The notes beneath the pieces are model-generated. The model saw nothing but the letters and a program-made list of their open reading frames with translations, did not search any database and was not told the DNA's origin. A stretch of DNA of 64,000 nt from Macrotrachela quadricornifera (Eukaryota; Rotifera; Eurotatoria; Philodinida; Philodinidae), in the NCBI GenBank assembly GCA_022393335.1, contig JAJEKB010021308.1, positions 1,739,403 to 1,803,402 of the forward strand, given 5' to 3'. The position numbers and the translations under genes are program-made. Of this stretch, positions 49,211-60,826 are shown one piece after another. How positions within the stretch are numbered: position 1 is the first letter of the stretch; every line of letters starts with the position of its first letter.

Positions 49211-49536
49211 TTTAGCTCATTGCTATTATTTTTGTTAAGTTACGAAGTGTTAAAATTATATAACTTTGAAAGATAAAATGATAGTTTTCATGGTAATAAA
49301 ACGCTTGTGAATAAAAGTAAAGACGTATTTATTGCTGCTAGGGGAATTTAAAATTCCCCTATAGGGGAAATTAAAATTTTGATCTCCCCTAGGACAAATT
49401 AAAATCTTCAATTTTTCTTAGGAAATGTGTAGGAAAAATATATAATTTTAATTTCTCCTAGGGGAGATTAAAATTTTAATTTCCTCTTAGGGGAATTTTA
49501 AATTGCCCTAGATTTCAATTTCCCCTGTAACACATA

Positions 49537-52500
49537 CACAGACGACTGTTCGTCTAATTGGCAACAATGTATTTTTCTAAAATGATTGACATGTTATCAC
49601 CTTTTTTTCATATATAATATTTTGAGATGATTGAAATTTCTTTTCTCATAAACTACTCACTTTAACTTATTATCAATATGCCATTATTTAACTCTTCTAA
49701 TTCTCATTCATTAATCGAAATTCCATCTTCAGAACTTGCCATGAACTCGACTCCAAATTAAAGTAAGCGTGTCTTAACAGCATGTTGGAAAAGAATGGAA
49801 ACGGGCTTTAGTAAAATATACCAAAAAGATAAGACACAAAATACTATATTAATAACGTAGGACTATTTTTAAATACCGTATCGTTATTATTTAGACCAAT
49901 CTTGATCAACACTTTCAAGTTGAACAAGAAGAAGAATACGGTTCAATAGCTGATAATGATGATGATAAAAAACAGGTTTTAAAATTTACCATTCTTTATC
50001 AATCATCAATTATTGAATAAGCTTATCATCCTCTTAAACATATTTTACATGAAAAAAAAGAGTCATCAAGATTCGAGATGATCAATAAAATAAAGTCAAA
50101 CCGAACCGAACCGAACCGAACTCGAACCAACAAAAGTCGGTTCGATTCGGGCTCTGATATGAACTAAACTACATAGAACGGAGATTTAAATGATCATTGT
50201 CACTCTCAAGATTTATTTATAAATCGAAAAAAGCGAAACGAAAAGTCCGATAGTACACTATTTAGTTATTTAGTAATGTTAAAATATCTTTTCAGATTTT
50301 GAAAATTATCTGAAATATGATTAACGAAGATAGAATCATCAAGTAAGATGTAAAAATGTTTTGTTGATAGTGTTTGATAGTCTTGAAAAATTCTTCTTTA
50401 TATTATTTTGATGATAAAACAAAGATGAACATAAGTGGAATAAATGATACATAATATCCAAGAAGAAAAAGTCATACATTATTTGTTGTTTCCATACAAT
50501 CTGAAACTAAAGAGATAATTGCACGTGGTAAACCAAGATTAACCAAGACAATTGAAGAAATATGTCATCGAATTGAATATCTCAAGAGCAATATATGAAT
50601 GTCTTACAGTATACTAGATTCGATATCCAACATTCGTATCATCATTATCCTTTTCAATCAAATCTCGATATACTTCTACTAATAATTAATAATATCAGAA
50701 TTACTATAACATATTTAGTTATTTTTTTACTTTTCTTTATATTAATATAAGTTCCTTTCAAAGTTGTTAATGCTCGTTCCAAAGCAACACATGCATTTTG
50801 CCTTTGTATCAAATCGGAGCAAAAACTCAATAAACAAATATTGTGCGTACAAAAACGATCGATTTGCCATAGATATGATTTGTGCTATGAGAAGTATCCA
50901 ATATTTCAATGTAACCATAATCATAGTAAATAGAGTTGTGATTGATGAGCCTAATAGATAACAACCACAATCAGTTTGTCATGGTTTCTTATCTTTGAAT
51001 GTGATTAGAGATGATATCTCATTGATAAAACCAACTTTCATCATGACGATCAGTGTTCAATTCGGATCGTGTCATTTTCAAATTAAAAAGTGCACAAAGA
51101 AAAAAAGCGATCCAGTGGAAATTGTAGAACTTATCATGCTGCCTCTGCTGATTTATTTTATTTTATTAATACAATATATTAAGTAAATGAAAATTGAAAT
51201 GCTAAACGCGACCATTATATCTAGCACATCCGTTACCAATGGATGGCCGGTCACATTGACAGATTCTATAATGTATGGACTTTTTGAGTAATGTGTTTTA
51301 AGAAAGTAGACTAGAAATAGTCATTTTTTTGTAAAACAAGGCGGTTACAGAATGATGCAATAGCAAAAGAAAACGAATGATCAGAAAAATACTCTCAGCA
51401 AAGATGATGATCAAAGTTAATTAAGATACAAGAAAACGAATGTTTGACTTGTTTCAACAGTCTATTTAATGATGTTCTCCTTATAATATGCTATTATTTG
51501 TCTTCAAAATTAACGATCAAAGCTCATTTCAGTTATAATGAACTCATGTTTTCTTGCGTACAATGAAATTGGTCGAAAATATTCATAAATATTCTTCATA
51601 TAATCCACTTTACATGTAGAAATGAAATGGTAAGTGTTGCTGACCTTGATCGTCGATACAGCATGTACTCTTATCAAATCGAATGATTTTATAAAACTGA
51701 AAGGATAAGAAAATGAAGAGATAACCGTAACTTGACGATCGCATCATCTATTTCCTATCATTTTCATTAATGGCTAAGTAAAATCTGACATTATTTACAA
51801 TCTTATGTACTACTATATCAATAACAATCTCTTTGAGAAATTTCACAAATTTTTCAGTGCCGATGTAATCATAGAAGAACGTACTTGGTGTAAGTATTTC
51901 ATAATACCTTCATAGTCCCAAGTACTTTTGAGAGTCGCAACATTACTGCTAGTAATCATTTCTAAGATTGAAATATTTTGCATTAAAAAGATGGAAGAGC
52001 TTGACGAAGACTATGACATTTTTAGTTCAAAAGATTTATTTTATAGTTCATATGAACTGAACTGGAGCTGTCACAGCCGTGAATCCGATCGAATTTTCTT
52101 GAGAATAACCATGATCATATGACATAATCCAGTCTGAAATGATGAATATTCAAACAATAATTGAAATACTTATCTTTGACTTCAATATGAAGACAATCTG
52201 TTTTTCTCAATACTTTTTCAAATATCAATTTCTTTTTTCTCTAAATAAGTGACTCATTTGTTGTTATTAATATATATGAGTTTTTTTACGAGCAACCTTC
52301 GCTCACATTTTTTTTTAAAATGTTATATCAATATTACAACGATATTATACAAATCGGGCGTATTGTATAAAGGAAAGAAATACAATCAATTATTTATTTC
52401 TCGTCGCATATACCTTTCACAGAACGAACAATAGATAAAAGGTAGTAGAAAATGTTTTTTCTTCATTTTTAATAGAAATTAGTTAAAGTTTAGAATGAAA

Positions 52501-53342
52501 TTATGTTGATTCAATTTAAAACATTAATTTATAATACTAACTTGTCAAATATTCAATATTCTCGGAATCATCAAACACATACAATCACTTCCCTTGTCAC
52601 CTACGTAACTAGATAAAGTTACAACTGACAAGAACGAAAAGAAAAAATAATTGATAAGAAACTAGGAAAGCAGAATTTATTACCACAATAGGAATGATTA
52701 TTTCGTTTGTTGATTATATCGAAACCAATGAAAAAAATCTTGAGTTACATATCATCCGATGTACTTTGACACGTTAATTCCGAATATCACCTTCGTTTTT
52801 CTTCAAATTCTAACATACATGTCTAAAATTGAATTTTCTCCCAGAGATCTCAGATTTTTGGGCACCATTTAAAACAGTCTAGGATAGGTCTCATGAGTTG
52901 ACGCTACTGCTATAGTTAGGATATATATCCAGAAATATCTGATAAAAATACACGATTAATCAGACGTAATTCCTTCGTAAGATTTTTAACATACAGAACG
53001 ATAGGATTTCGACATAGAGATTTCTATTTTTCTATTCTGTTTTAAATTGGATTATGATAATTTTTTTTTATGATAAAGTCCATAGATGAGTAAGTTTTTT
53101 GCATTATTGTTTGCTTGTCGAATATTGTGTTATAGTGCCCAATGGCTTGACTTTATTGATTTCTGGGTGCAAGTCTTGGCAGGCTCTTTTTTTCTTAGGC
53201 TCTATAAAATTTAGGGAACAATTATTGTAGGAAATAATATATCCCATATGTATGTATCTACGCAAACAGTTAGATTGTGGAAAAGAAAGTTTTTGCATAT
53301 GTTCGTCTGGCTCCTCAATATGGATTAGTCTTAAAAATTCAT
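49537..53342. other. Long intergenic stretch without a gene
   Basis: AT-rich with a CCGAA microsatellite-like patch at 50095-50125. Short open frames up to 80 codons have no recognisable content. Confidence 0.45.
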
Positions 53343-53735
53343 ACATGTAGAACTCGAAGACTCTACTCGAGTATTAAAAATTTTACTCGAGTTTTCAACT
53401 ATTGATACACGAAAGATTAAGGGCACTAACTACAAGATGCTTTCTGCAGAATGCTAGAAGTAATACACATAATGCTGAGGGTGAGAACATGACGGTATGG
53501 GTGTGGGTGGGGATGAGGATATGGGTGAGGGTGTCAAAGAACCGGTACGTGTAGGCCGCGACCAAATGCTACGGATAGCATCCTGGAGGCAGTATCGTGT
53601 AGACAGCATCGTGCAGGCAACATCCTTAATCTATCATATAGTAATAGTTGAATAGTTGAAAACGCGAGTGCTCGAGTATTAAAAGTTTAAAACTCGAACC
53701 GAGTTAACGAATTCTATACTACTGACATGTAACTG
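53343..53735. mobile_element. Small element with inverted ends and a G-rich core
   Basis: The ends pair imperfectly: ACATGTAGAACTCG and CTCGAGTATTAAAAATTTTA on the left against TAAAAGTTTAAAACTCGAACC and GACATGTAAC on the right, with CTCGAGTTTTCAACTATT and AATAGTTGAAAACGCGAG inside. The core holds GTGTGGGTGGGGATGAGG-type sequence. Confidence 0.5.
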
Positions 53736-53825
53736 GTGAATAGATTTATTGTATTAAATACAAAAAGATAATTTAATAAAAGATGATATACGTATATTTA
53801 ACATAGAAGGCCAATACACAACGGC

Positions 53826-54977
53826 ATGGAATCACGATCGAATGATTATTTTAGACCTCACTCGTTTTCCTCGGCATATAATGAGATACATCAATTCTTC
53901 AAAGGTCCGACATATCTACTACTGTTTAAGCTACCACTCTTTATTATTGGTATTGGAATTTATATTGCTTATCATATCTTTAAACTCATAGTTGTACAGT
54001 TGCCCAATGTGTGTCGTAGTATAATGACGTGTTCAATATGGTTGATAGAGCGTATTTGTTATTATGTCGTATTAATCTACAATAGAATCGAAATATTCAT
54101 TCGATATTGGAGTGCACAATTTTACATGAACATACAACAACCTATTGCATTTTATATATACAATTATATTCTCGTACCTATTTCAAATGTAATTCCATTG
54201 ATCGTAGATGCTATTGTGCGATTCTCTACTCAATTTTATCAATGGATTATTCTACCGACCATAGTCTTTTATTTGAAATATATTGTCAAACCCAGTACTA
54301 TATTATTAGACTATCTTTATATTGCATCATATAACATTTTGAGTTTTATGTTCACTATATTGAGAATAGTATCTACATGGATATGGCAAAATATCGTATA
54401 TAAACTGTGCGTATTCATTTATAATAACATGCTGCTACCGTTCTACAATGTCATGATGAGAATTTCTCAAATGATTTATGTTTGTATTTTTATACCATTA
54501 GGTAGGCTATTAATACACATTTTGCAAATAATTCGTCATATGTTATACCAATTTCTTCTCTTTATTATTAAGTGTATGTTAAATTTATTTGACTGTCTGT
54601 ACTATGCATGCACAGTTATTTATTATCACATACATCATACCATTGTTGTACTCTACCCAATAATTTACTCGCAGATCTTAATACCAGTTGTTAGATTGGT
54701 AATGCATATTGCACCAATTATTTGGTATCGGTTATGCGAATTCGTTTTGTACCCTATGTGGTGTACATTGAAAACCTTTGGTTATTATTGCTATGAGTTT
54801 GTAATACAGCCAGTAGGCAGTGTACTCCCTGGACTATTCGCAAAAGTCGTTTATGTGTTCAACATGCTTAGTAGGATTATGTTTTCAATAGGCAATATGA
54901 TAATTGCGACTTGTTATGCAATTACAACAGCAGGAAGAACTCTTATATCACCAGTGCATGCTAATGACAATGCATGA
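53826..54977 (+). CDS. Polytopic membrane protein, 383 aa, single exon, unknown family
   Basis: ATG 53826 to TGA 54977 without introns; an AATAAA follows at 55076-55081. After a polar N-terminus of about 28 residues nearly the whole protein is hydrophobic, rich in Ile, Tyr and Leu, with perhaps eight to ten membrane or re-entrant segments. The motif Y-x-x-[IMF]-[LVI]-x-P recurs at least six times (Pro at residues 118, 205, 224, 287, 310 and 329; weaker at 144 and 156), so the protein seems built from a short repeat placed at the start of each hydrophobic segment. The Cys content is notable (over ten, mostly within or next to hydrophobic stretches). The C-terminus is short and polar. I do not recognise the family. 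The long frame in AT-rich DNA, the recurring motif and the 3' signal argue that it is real. Confidence 0.65.
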   Translation: MESRSNDYFRPHSFSSAYNEIHQFFKGPTYLLLFKLPLFIIGIGIYIAYHIFKLIVVQLPNVCRSIMTCSIWLIERICYYVVLIYNRIEIFIRYWSAQFYMNIQQPIAFYIYNYILVPISNVIPLIVDAIVRFSTQFYQWIILPTIVFYLKYIVKPSTILLDYLYIASYNILSFMFTILRIVSTWIWQNIVYKLCVFIYNNMLLPFYNVMMRISQMIYVCIFIPLGRLLIHILQIIRHMLYQFLLFIIKCMLNLFDCLYYACTVIYYHIHHTIVVLYPIIYSQILIPVVRLVMHIAPIIWYRLCEFVLYPMWCTLKTFGYYCYEFVIQPVGSVLPGLFAKVVYVFNMLSRIMFSIGNMIIATCYAITTAGRTLISPVHANDNA

Positions 54978-55425
54978 AGATGTATCAAAACCTGACGCAA
55001 TCAATGGTTTTTAGAAGAACTTCCATAGAAATATGCATCAGGCTGCTCGAACCTTTGATATCATCATTTCATAATAATAAATTTAAAAATCATCACTTAA
55101 AATAGATATGAACGAAAAATATCATAAAAAAAAATTATGATGAAGGAGATTGTTGTGTGAAGTGATATTGGATTAAATCAAAATATCCATATACGATAAT
55201 TTCCATAATCAAGCATATATTAATCTGTATAAGCAGAGATAAAAAGAATTTACATCACTGGAATTTTATCTTGAAAAAAATGAATATCAACTTTGAGTTG
55301 ATCAAAAACAAAATGAAAATCTAAATCATAGAAGATTAATTGTTTCGATAATGATGAATAGTCTCGAAGAAAAAAGAATATAGAAGAATTTAAACATGTT
55401 TACAAATCTCATTACGATTGAATAT
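54978..55425. other. 3' flank of the membrane-protein gene
   Basis: Polyadenylation signal at 55076-55081, otherwise AT-rich sequence without a gene. Confidence 0.4.
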
Positions 55426-55429
55426 TTAA

Positions 55430-56138
55430 GGAGACCCCCCCCCCCCATTTTCATGATCTAAAAATTTCGATTTCTTCATTTTTTAATTTTTCGACTCTAT
55501 GTACATTTTGAAGTACCCTCTATCCATTAGTCACATTTCGAATATACCTTTAAAGCAAAAATAAAGCCGAAAAGATGAATCTATTGCCGTAGGGGTATAG
55601 CACGATTTTTTGTTCTCTCGCTTTTCTGGAAAACCGGTTTTTAAGTAAAAATCTTCAGAATTGCCCCCCATTTCTCAGGCGCAGCACATCCAATCGAGCT
55701 GAAATTTGTTCTATAGATACTAGACACATTTTGGGATGCCTACTTTTTTTGATTTTGGAAAATATTGCGTTGTTGAGTTTTTGCAGATCTTGCAAAAGAA
55801 ACACTATTCAAAAAAAACATGCGTTTTTTAGGATGGTCTTGGTATTTGGGTTTTATTATTCGAACAGTACGAAATAAAAAGAAGCCAAAAAAAGTAGGCA
55901 CCCTAAACAGTGTTTAGTATCTATAAACAAATTTTCAGCCCTATAGGACGCAGTATGGCGGAGAAGGAGGGGTCATTTTTAGCTCTTGTGAATCCTATTT
56001 CTCTTATAAAGAAGCATTTCAGAATTTCGAGTCTATGACAATTTTTGCTCTACTCACCGATGTCTATCAGACCTAAAAGTTTCAAAATCTCCTGATGAGC
56101 CGTTCTCGAAAATTGCCGGAAAGGGGAAGAGGATCTCC
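55430..56138. mobile_element. TTAA-flanked foldback element
   Basis: The ends read TTAA-GGAGACCCCC (left, with a C12 run at 55435-55446) and GAGGATCTCC-TTAA (right). TTAA at both borders is the duplication expected of piggyBac-type insertion (inference). Inner arms also pair: GAGCTGAAATTTGTTCTATAG near 55698 with its counterpart near 55925, and GCCTACTTTTTTTGATTTT with AAAAAAAGTAGGC. No transposase is encoded. Confidence 0.55.
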
Positions 56139-56322
56139 TTAAGCTTATTCATAGTTTCATATGGATAAACATATCTTTTCACGAAAAAATCATCATATTC
56201 GAATGCCTAATGTTTTAATATCTATGGATGATTCATTTCAAAATGATCGTGATACTCATTAAAGATAACTTAATGATATTGATAAAGTAGAATGAAATAT
56301 AGTAGTTGTACTAGTTTTATAT

Positions 56323-56332
56323 NNNNNNNNNN
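56323..56332. other. Assembly gap (10 N)
   Basis: Flanking words TTGATAAAGTAG (56281-56290 region) and TACTTTATCAA (from 56333) are inverted copies, so the gap sits at the tip of a potential hairpin. True size unknown. Confidence 0.8.
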
Positions 56333-56599
56333 TACTTTATCAATATATTAAATAAAAGACCTATGATCATTCATATTATAACTTAATGAAAAAGAAGATT
56401 AATCTTCAATGTTCAGTGTTCACAAAACGCGAATTTACCATATATAATGGTTGAGATGTTTTATCTATCGATCAATGAAGTCTTGATAAAATGGTCGATA
56501 CAGAAGTAGCCATTGACGAATGACCCTTGCGTAATAAGAGAAGACGTACAAGAATAGTCAGCGGATTATCACCGACCATTTACAGTTTATCAAAATAAC

Positions 56600-57185
56600 T
56601 TATTGATTTCCAACGAAATAAACAACTTCGAATATGACAATAGAATTTAGAGATGGAACATGGTGTTTGTGCAACTTAGCGATAGGCAATGAGTCATGGT
56701 TTTATCACAAGCAAATTGGTCAAAAATCATCAAATGCTGATTGGATGATGAAAGGTAATCCTCCAACTACAATAATTAGTCGTAATAAATTTATTCTAAA
56801 AATGCCATTTTCCAACTTTTTTAGATTAGCTGGTCTGCTTTTGATTTATTATGTGAAACGAAGACAAATTACAGACAACTGCTTTTAATATCTTTTAGAC
56901 GAAATAAGGCATTAGCGATCTTCATATGATACAAACCGTATTATACTTCACCAACACCATGGAAAATCAGATATTCTTCATCAATATGTGTCTCATTATC
57001 TTCAGTCAAAAGGCATTACAACAATAGTACATACACCCAATTCCCCTCATTTATCTGCATCCGCCTTCTGATTATTTAATTTGATTGAACGAAATTTAAG
57101 GGATCATAATGATCCCCAATTATTACATTAGGCTATCGATGAGTTTATGTACACTTCGAATAAAGACAAATATAGAAAAACTTGT
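56600..57185 (+). pseudogene. Mariner transposase remnant
   Basis: 56634-56888 reads IGNESWFYHKQIGQKSSNADW and MKGNPPTTIISRNKFILK, then a family-like FFRLAGLLLIYYV. After a frame change the C-terminal half continues around 56960-57180 (HQYVSHYLQSKGITTIVHTP, SPHLSAS, IERNLRDHNDPQLLH) with in-frame stops. The first catalytic Asp is Asn (GNES for GDES) and the third, after SPHLSAS, is Ala. It is a dead copy of a mariner lineage distinct from the one at 14840. Confidence 0.7.
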
Positions 57186-57847
57186 GATAAACCGAGACCG
57201 ACTAATCCAAGAGTCGGATCCTATAAAATTCCGGTGATGGAATCACATCGGATCCTATAAGTGTTAAAAACTATACTTAAGTAGTGCTAAAGTCACTGCT
57301 AAAAAACTTGTAACAACTGACAATTTTCCGACGGAATCCAACGCAATTCCGTCAACAGGAATCCTATAGGATTCTGTCGGATGGTTGGAATCAACATCAG
57401 AATTGTGTACGTGAGAATGGATAGAGAGAATACAGTTATGTGCGGATAATCAAGGTCATTATTTTAAACATTTTGACGAAATAAAGTTTTATTGACTTTG
57501 TATGCATCTCACTCATGTTCGATCAATATTCTTCTTGTGTATTCGAAAAAGAATATACGATAAAATTCCATATGAGACAAAGAATAGATAAAAAACAAAA
57601 ATTGTTTAGAAATGGACGATAATATCATATAATACCAAAGTTAAATTTCATATAAAAATAATTCTGTTTGGAATAGTATTTGTGTAATACTAGTTAGAAT
57701 TTTTCAAAGAATTCTTTTATAAAGACACAAGATATCTCTGATATTACTTTTGGATACACTTAAGTATATTTTAAATTTGTATGATTTTATTTAATGATAT
57801 GAAAATCTGGTTTATTTTATTTTATTTTTTAAAACATCAACGCAAAG
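57186..57847. other. Short repeat patch and 3' flank of the UAS/F-box gene
   Basis: Around 57200-57400 the words GGATCCTATA and ATCCTATAGGATT recur. Several overlapping AATAAA (minus strand, 57811-57825) lie 23-37 bp beyond the stop of the gene at 57848 and are its likely polyadenylation signals. Confidence 0.5.
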
Positions 57848-60525
57848 TTAAACAATAAAATTCGGGAAAGATCGTATAGATACAATTTCAAATTTAATTG
57901 TACTTCGAATTTCATGCAGTTTCTTTTGTATTTCAGATGATTGTTGTTTTAATTGTTCATTCATTGATTCATTTCCCACTAATTTCAATGTTATTTTTTT
58001 TAATTGATAACAATCATTTGTAAAATCTATCCAATGGTTTGAATTTAATAATATCTTGATATTTTTTATATTTGTTATAAAACAAATACGTTGAAGGTCA
58101 CGTATATTTCTCAACGAACGGATTGATAGTCCCCAAAAATATAATTCATTATCTGGAATCGGTGCAATAAGTGATATCAATACAGGATGGTTAACACATC
58201 GGGGAGAACGTTCAGTCGTACTAACGAAGTGACATATATAATGACAATAAAAAACTGATTTTTTACAATGAACTTCTAATCGTTTGATGGAACTTGGAAT
58301 TTGAGACAAAATCCATTCAAATCGGTAGAACTCGACGTCAGTAGAATACCAGAGAAAAAGATGAGAACAATTTGGAAAATAAGATATATATTCATCGATT
58401 TTATCTAATGATTGTAAATTGATAAGCGTTAATGCTTTAATCTTTTGAAATGGAAGATGCCAGCTGAAATTTCTATTTAATTTTATATTATTGACATTAA
58501 TTTTTAAAGAAACAATTTGTTCAGGATTGAGTTTTAAATGAATCAATCTGATCAATATATCAGAAGGATTTGATACGCGTAATTTGACTTTTGATTCATA
58601 AAGTACAGAAAGAATATTCGGAGAAAACGACTTAATTATGTCTTCTAATGAAAGATATTCAAAAATTTCAAGAAAAACATCCAAACAAAGAGGAGTCTTA
58701 TTGATGAAGTTATATGCCTTAAAGAAAAATAATAACAATATTTACATAAAATATTAACTTTCATCAAATGTGATCTTCAAGATCTCACGAGATTCAATTG
58801 GATAGGATTCGACTACCCATGAGCCTTCTGTTACAGTGAAAAAAAGATAAACTTACTAAAGCTTGTTCATTAACATTACATTCAAGTCTAAACCAATTTA
58901 TTTCTTCCAAAAATGTTGCACGATTTAATGTTTTTCGTGTACGAGTCATTGTATTACCTTGAAACAATGTTTTGAATTGATATTCAGATATTGAAGAACC
59001 ATCTTTTTGTTTGTATTCAATTAGTTTCATCACTCCAATAAGTGTAGAATATTTACAAGTAGAAAAATCATCGACAAATGAAGTTGAAAATAAATTCTTC
59101 CAAGTTTTTATTAATCTAATTTAAGTTTCAAAATGAATTATCCCATTGAAATTGAGATTACTTACTCTTCTTTATTCGATGCTAATGTCACATCCCATGG
59201 CCAAACAACAAAATTTTCAAGTAAACAATCAATAATTGTTATTGGACATATCTCTTTATTAAATGGACTATTATCATCATGTAAATAAATAAAAACTGGA
59301 CGACGCTAGAAGAAAATATACATGAATTATCTATAAATAGCTCTACATAAGTTTTGTTAACGAACTTCTTTAAGTATTTTTGGTATATGAAGAGCAATAT
59401 CACATGCATCTCGAAGAGAACCATTAAAAATTGTTTGACAAAATCCATAGCGTCGTTGTAAACAATTATTAAAAGATTCATCATCATCTATTTCATTATT
59501 ATCAATATTTTATAATAAATTGATAAATAACTTACGAGTACTATTATTGATCAATAGATGACTATTATTCTATAAAACAATAAAATATATCAATATTAAA
59601 TATAAACTATTCGGGAATAATCATTCAATGAATAACTTACTAAAGTTTTATCATATTCTTCTTTGAAATAAATTAATTCACTTAAGAATGTTTCGATAGT
59701 TGAATATTCTTGTGTACGTATTAATATATATCCTTTAAGCAATGTTGTAAATTGATACTCACATTCTGATAACCAGGGTCTTTTTCTTGGCGAAAGAGAT
59801 GTTATAACAAGTAACATAGGACATTGTTTATCAGAAAATTCATTAAATAATGGAGTCAAAAATATTTCTTTCCAAATTCTTAATAAACTATTTGTTAAAA
59901 AAACAAAAGAATTTTATTTTTTAGAAATCAAAGCAAAATCATTTACTTATTTTTGTTACACTCAGACGTGATATCATATGGCCAAACAACATAGTTTTCA
60001 TTTAAATAGTCACGAATAGTATCTACACGGAATATCTTTTGACAATGTATGTTATTTCTGATGCTATTGTCGCTGTGTAAATAAACAAGTAGCGGGCGTC
60101 GCTAAAATAACATTGAATTATCTATTATTATCTTTTTCTCAAATAAATTTGAACAAACGTCTTCGATTTTAGTTGAATTAAGAGCTGTTTGACAAGCATT
60201 AGGAAGAGTATCTTCACTAAATATTGGACACCAAATACGATCTGACGTAAAGGGCTTGAAGAAACTTTCAGTATAATTTAATATATTATCATATTTATTT
60301 GAAGTTGACACTAAAAAGAAAAACATTTTTATTTATTTGAATTTCTAAATCAACGAAATAACTTACAAAGATTGTCCATGGAACGTTCCTCTTCATCATT
60401 AAAAAATATCGGATCACAATCATCTGAATCACTATCCTAACGAATAAATAAATAAATAGAAAACATTTGAACATATTATAGCAAATATTCACCATCAATG
60501 TTGATTGTTTTCGTGATATGAATAT
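57848..60525 (-). CDS. Double UAS (FAF1-like) protein joined to an F-box-like region
   Basis: Ten exons in transcription order: 60493-60525, 60367-60436, 60159-60310, 59947-60101, 59641-59887, 59536-59569, 59366-59487, 59166-59305, 58857-59115 and 57848-58717. All junctions agree in phase and the sum is 2,082 bp (693 codons plus stop). The first UAS domain (about 36-219) has ACQTAL, RRPLLVYLHSDNS, LNENYVVWPYDIT and LLVITSLSPRKRP. The second (about 231-404) has RRYGFCQTIFNGSLRDACDI, RRPVFIYLHDDNS, LLENFVVWPWDVT and FKTLFQG. These match the thioredoxin-fold UAS domain of FAS-associated factor 1 and UBX proteins, which act with p97 in protein turnover. The last exon (405-693) starts with an F-box-like LCLDVFLEIFEYLSLEDII and continues with Leu-rich repeat-like sequence; no UBX domain is seen. 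The 5' end (start codon, UBA) is missing. The alternative is two genes, the second starting at ATG 58738. Confidence 0.75.
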
Positions 60526-60826
60526 CTAAAACTAAAGAAAGAGAAATTACATGTTATTTTACATATTATTTGAAATAGAAACTCAACTGTGTTTTTAGCA
60601 TCATTTTATATAATAAAATGATTTGGAAAATTCACATTTTTATCTATAATTAACATTAATATATGACTAATATTCACTTTTTCCCATTTCTCATATTTAC
60701 ATCAACTATTCAACAATGAAATATGAGACCAGACATTTTTTCATTTCTTTTCTTTCTGATCGGTAACATGTGACAAGAATACAAAAATAAATATGGAAAA
60801 AAAAGTGATGTTAAGTGTGTTACGGC
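60526..60826. other. Upstream of the UAS/F-box gene
   Basis: The missing first exon(s) should be here or beyond. No start codon with a clean donor in the right phase could be chosen. Confidence 0.35.

Larger units (their letters stand above)
45144..49532. mobile_element. Ginger-like DNA transposon, full length, decayed
   Basis: A 4,389-bp element with termini TGTTACAGGGG...CCCCTGTAACA. It has long terminal inverted repeats (about 45144-45335 and 49313-49532) made of AGGGGAAATTAAAATT-type subrepeats; the left arm lacks one 28-bp unit present in the right. It is flanked on both sides by CATA (45140-45143 and 49533-49536), a 4-bp target-site duplication. Ginger elements are known for TGT-type termini, 4-bp duplications and an integrase related to that of LTR retrotransposons. 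The only coding remnant recognised is an integrase C-terminal region at 48711-49210. The interior is dominated by tandem and cryptic repeats. Confidence 0.75.
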
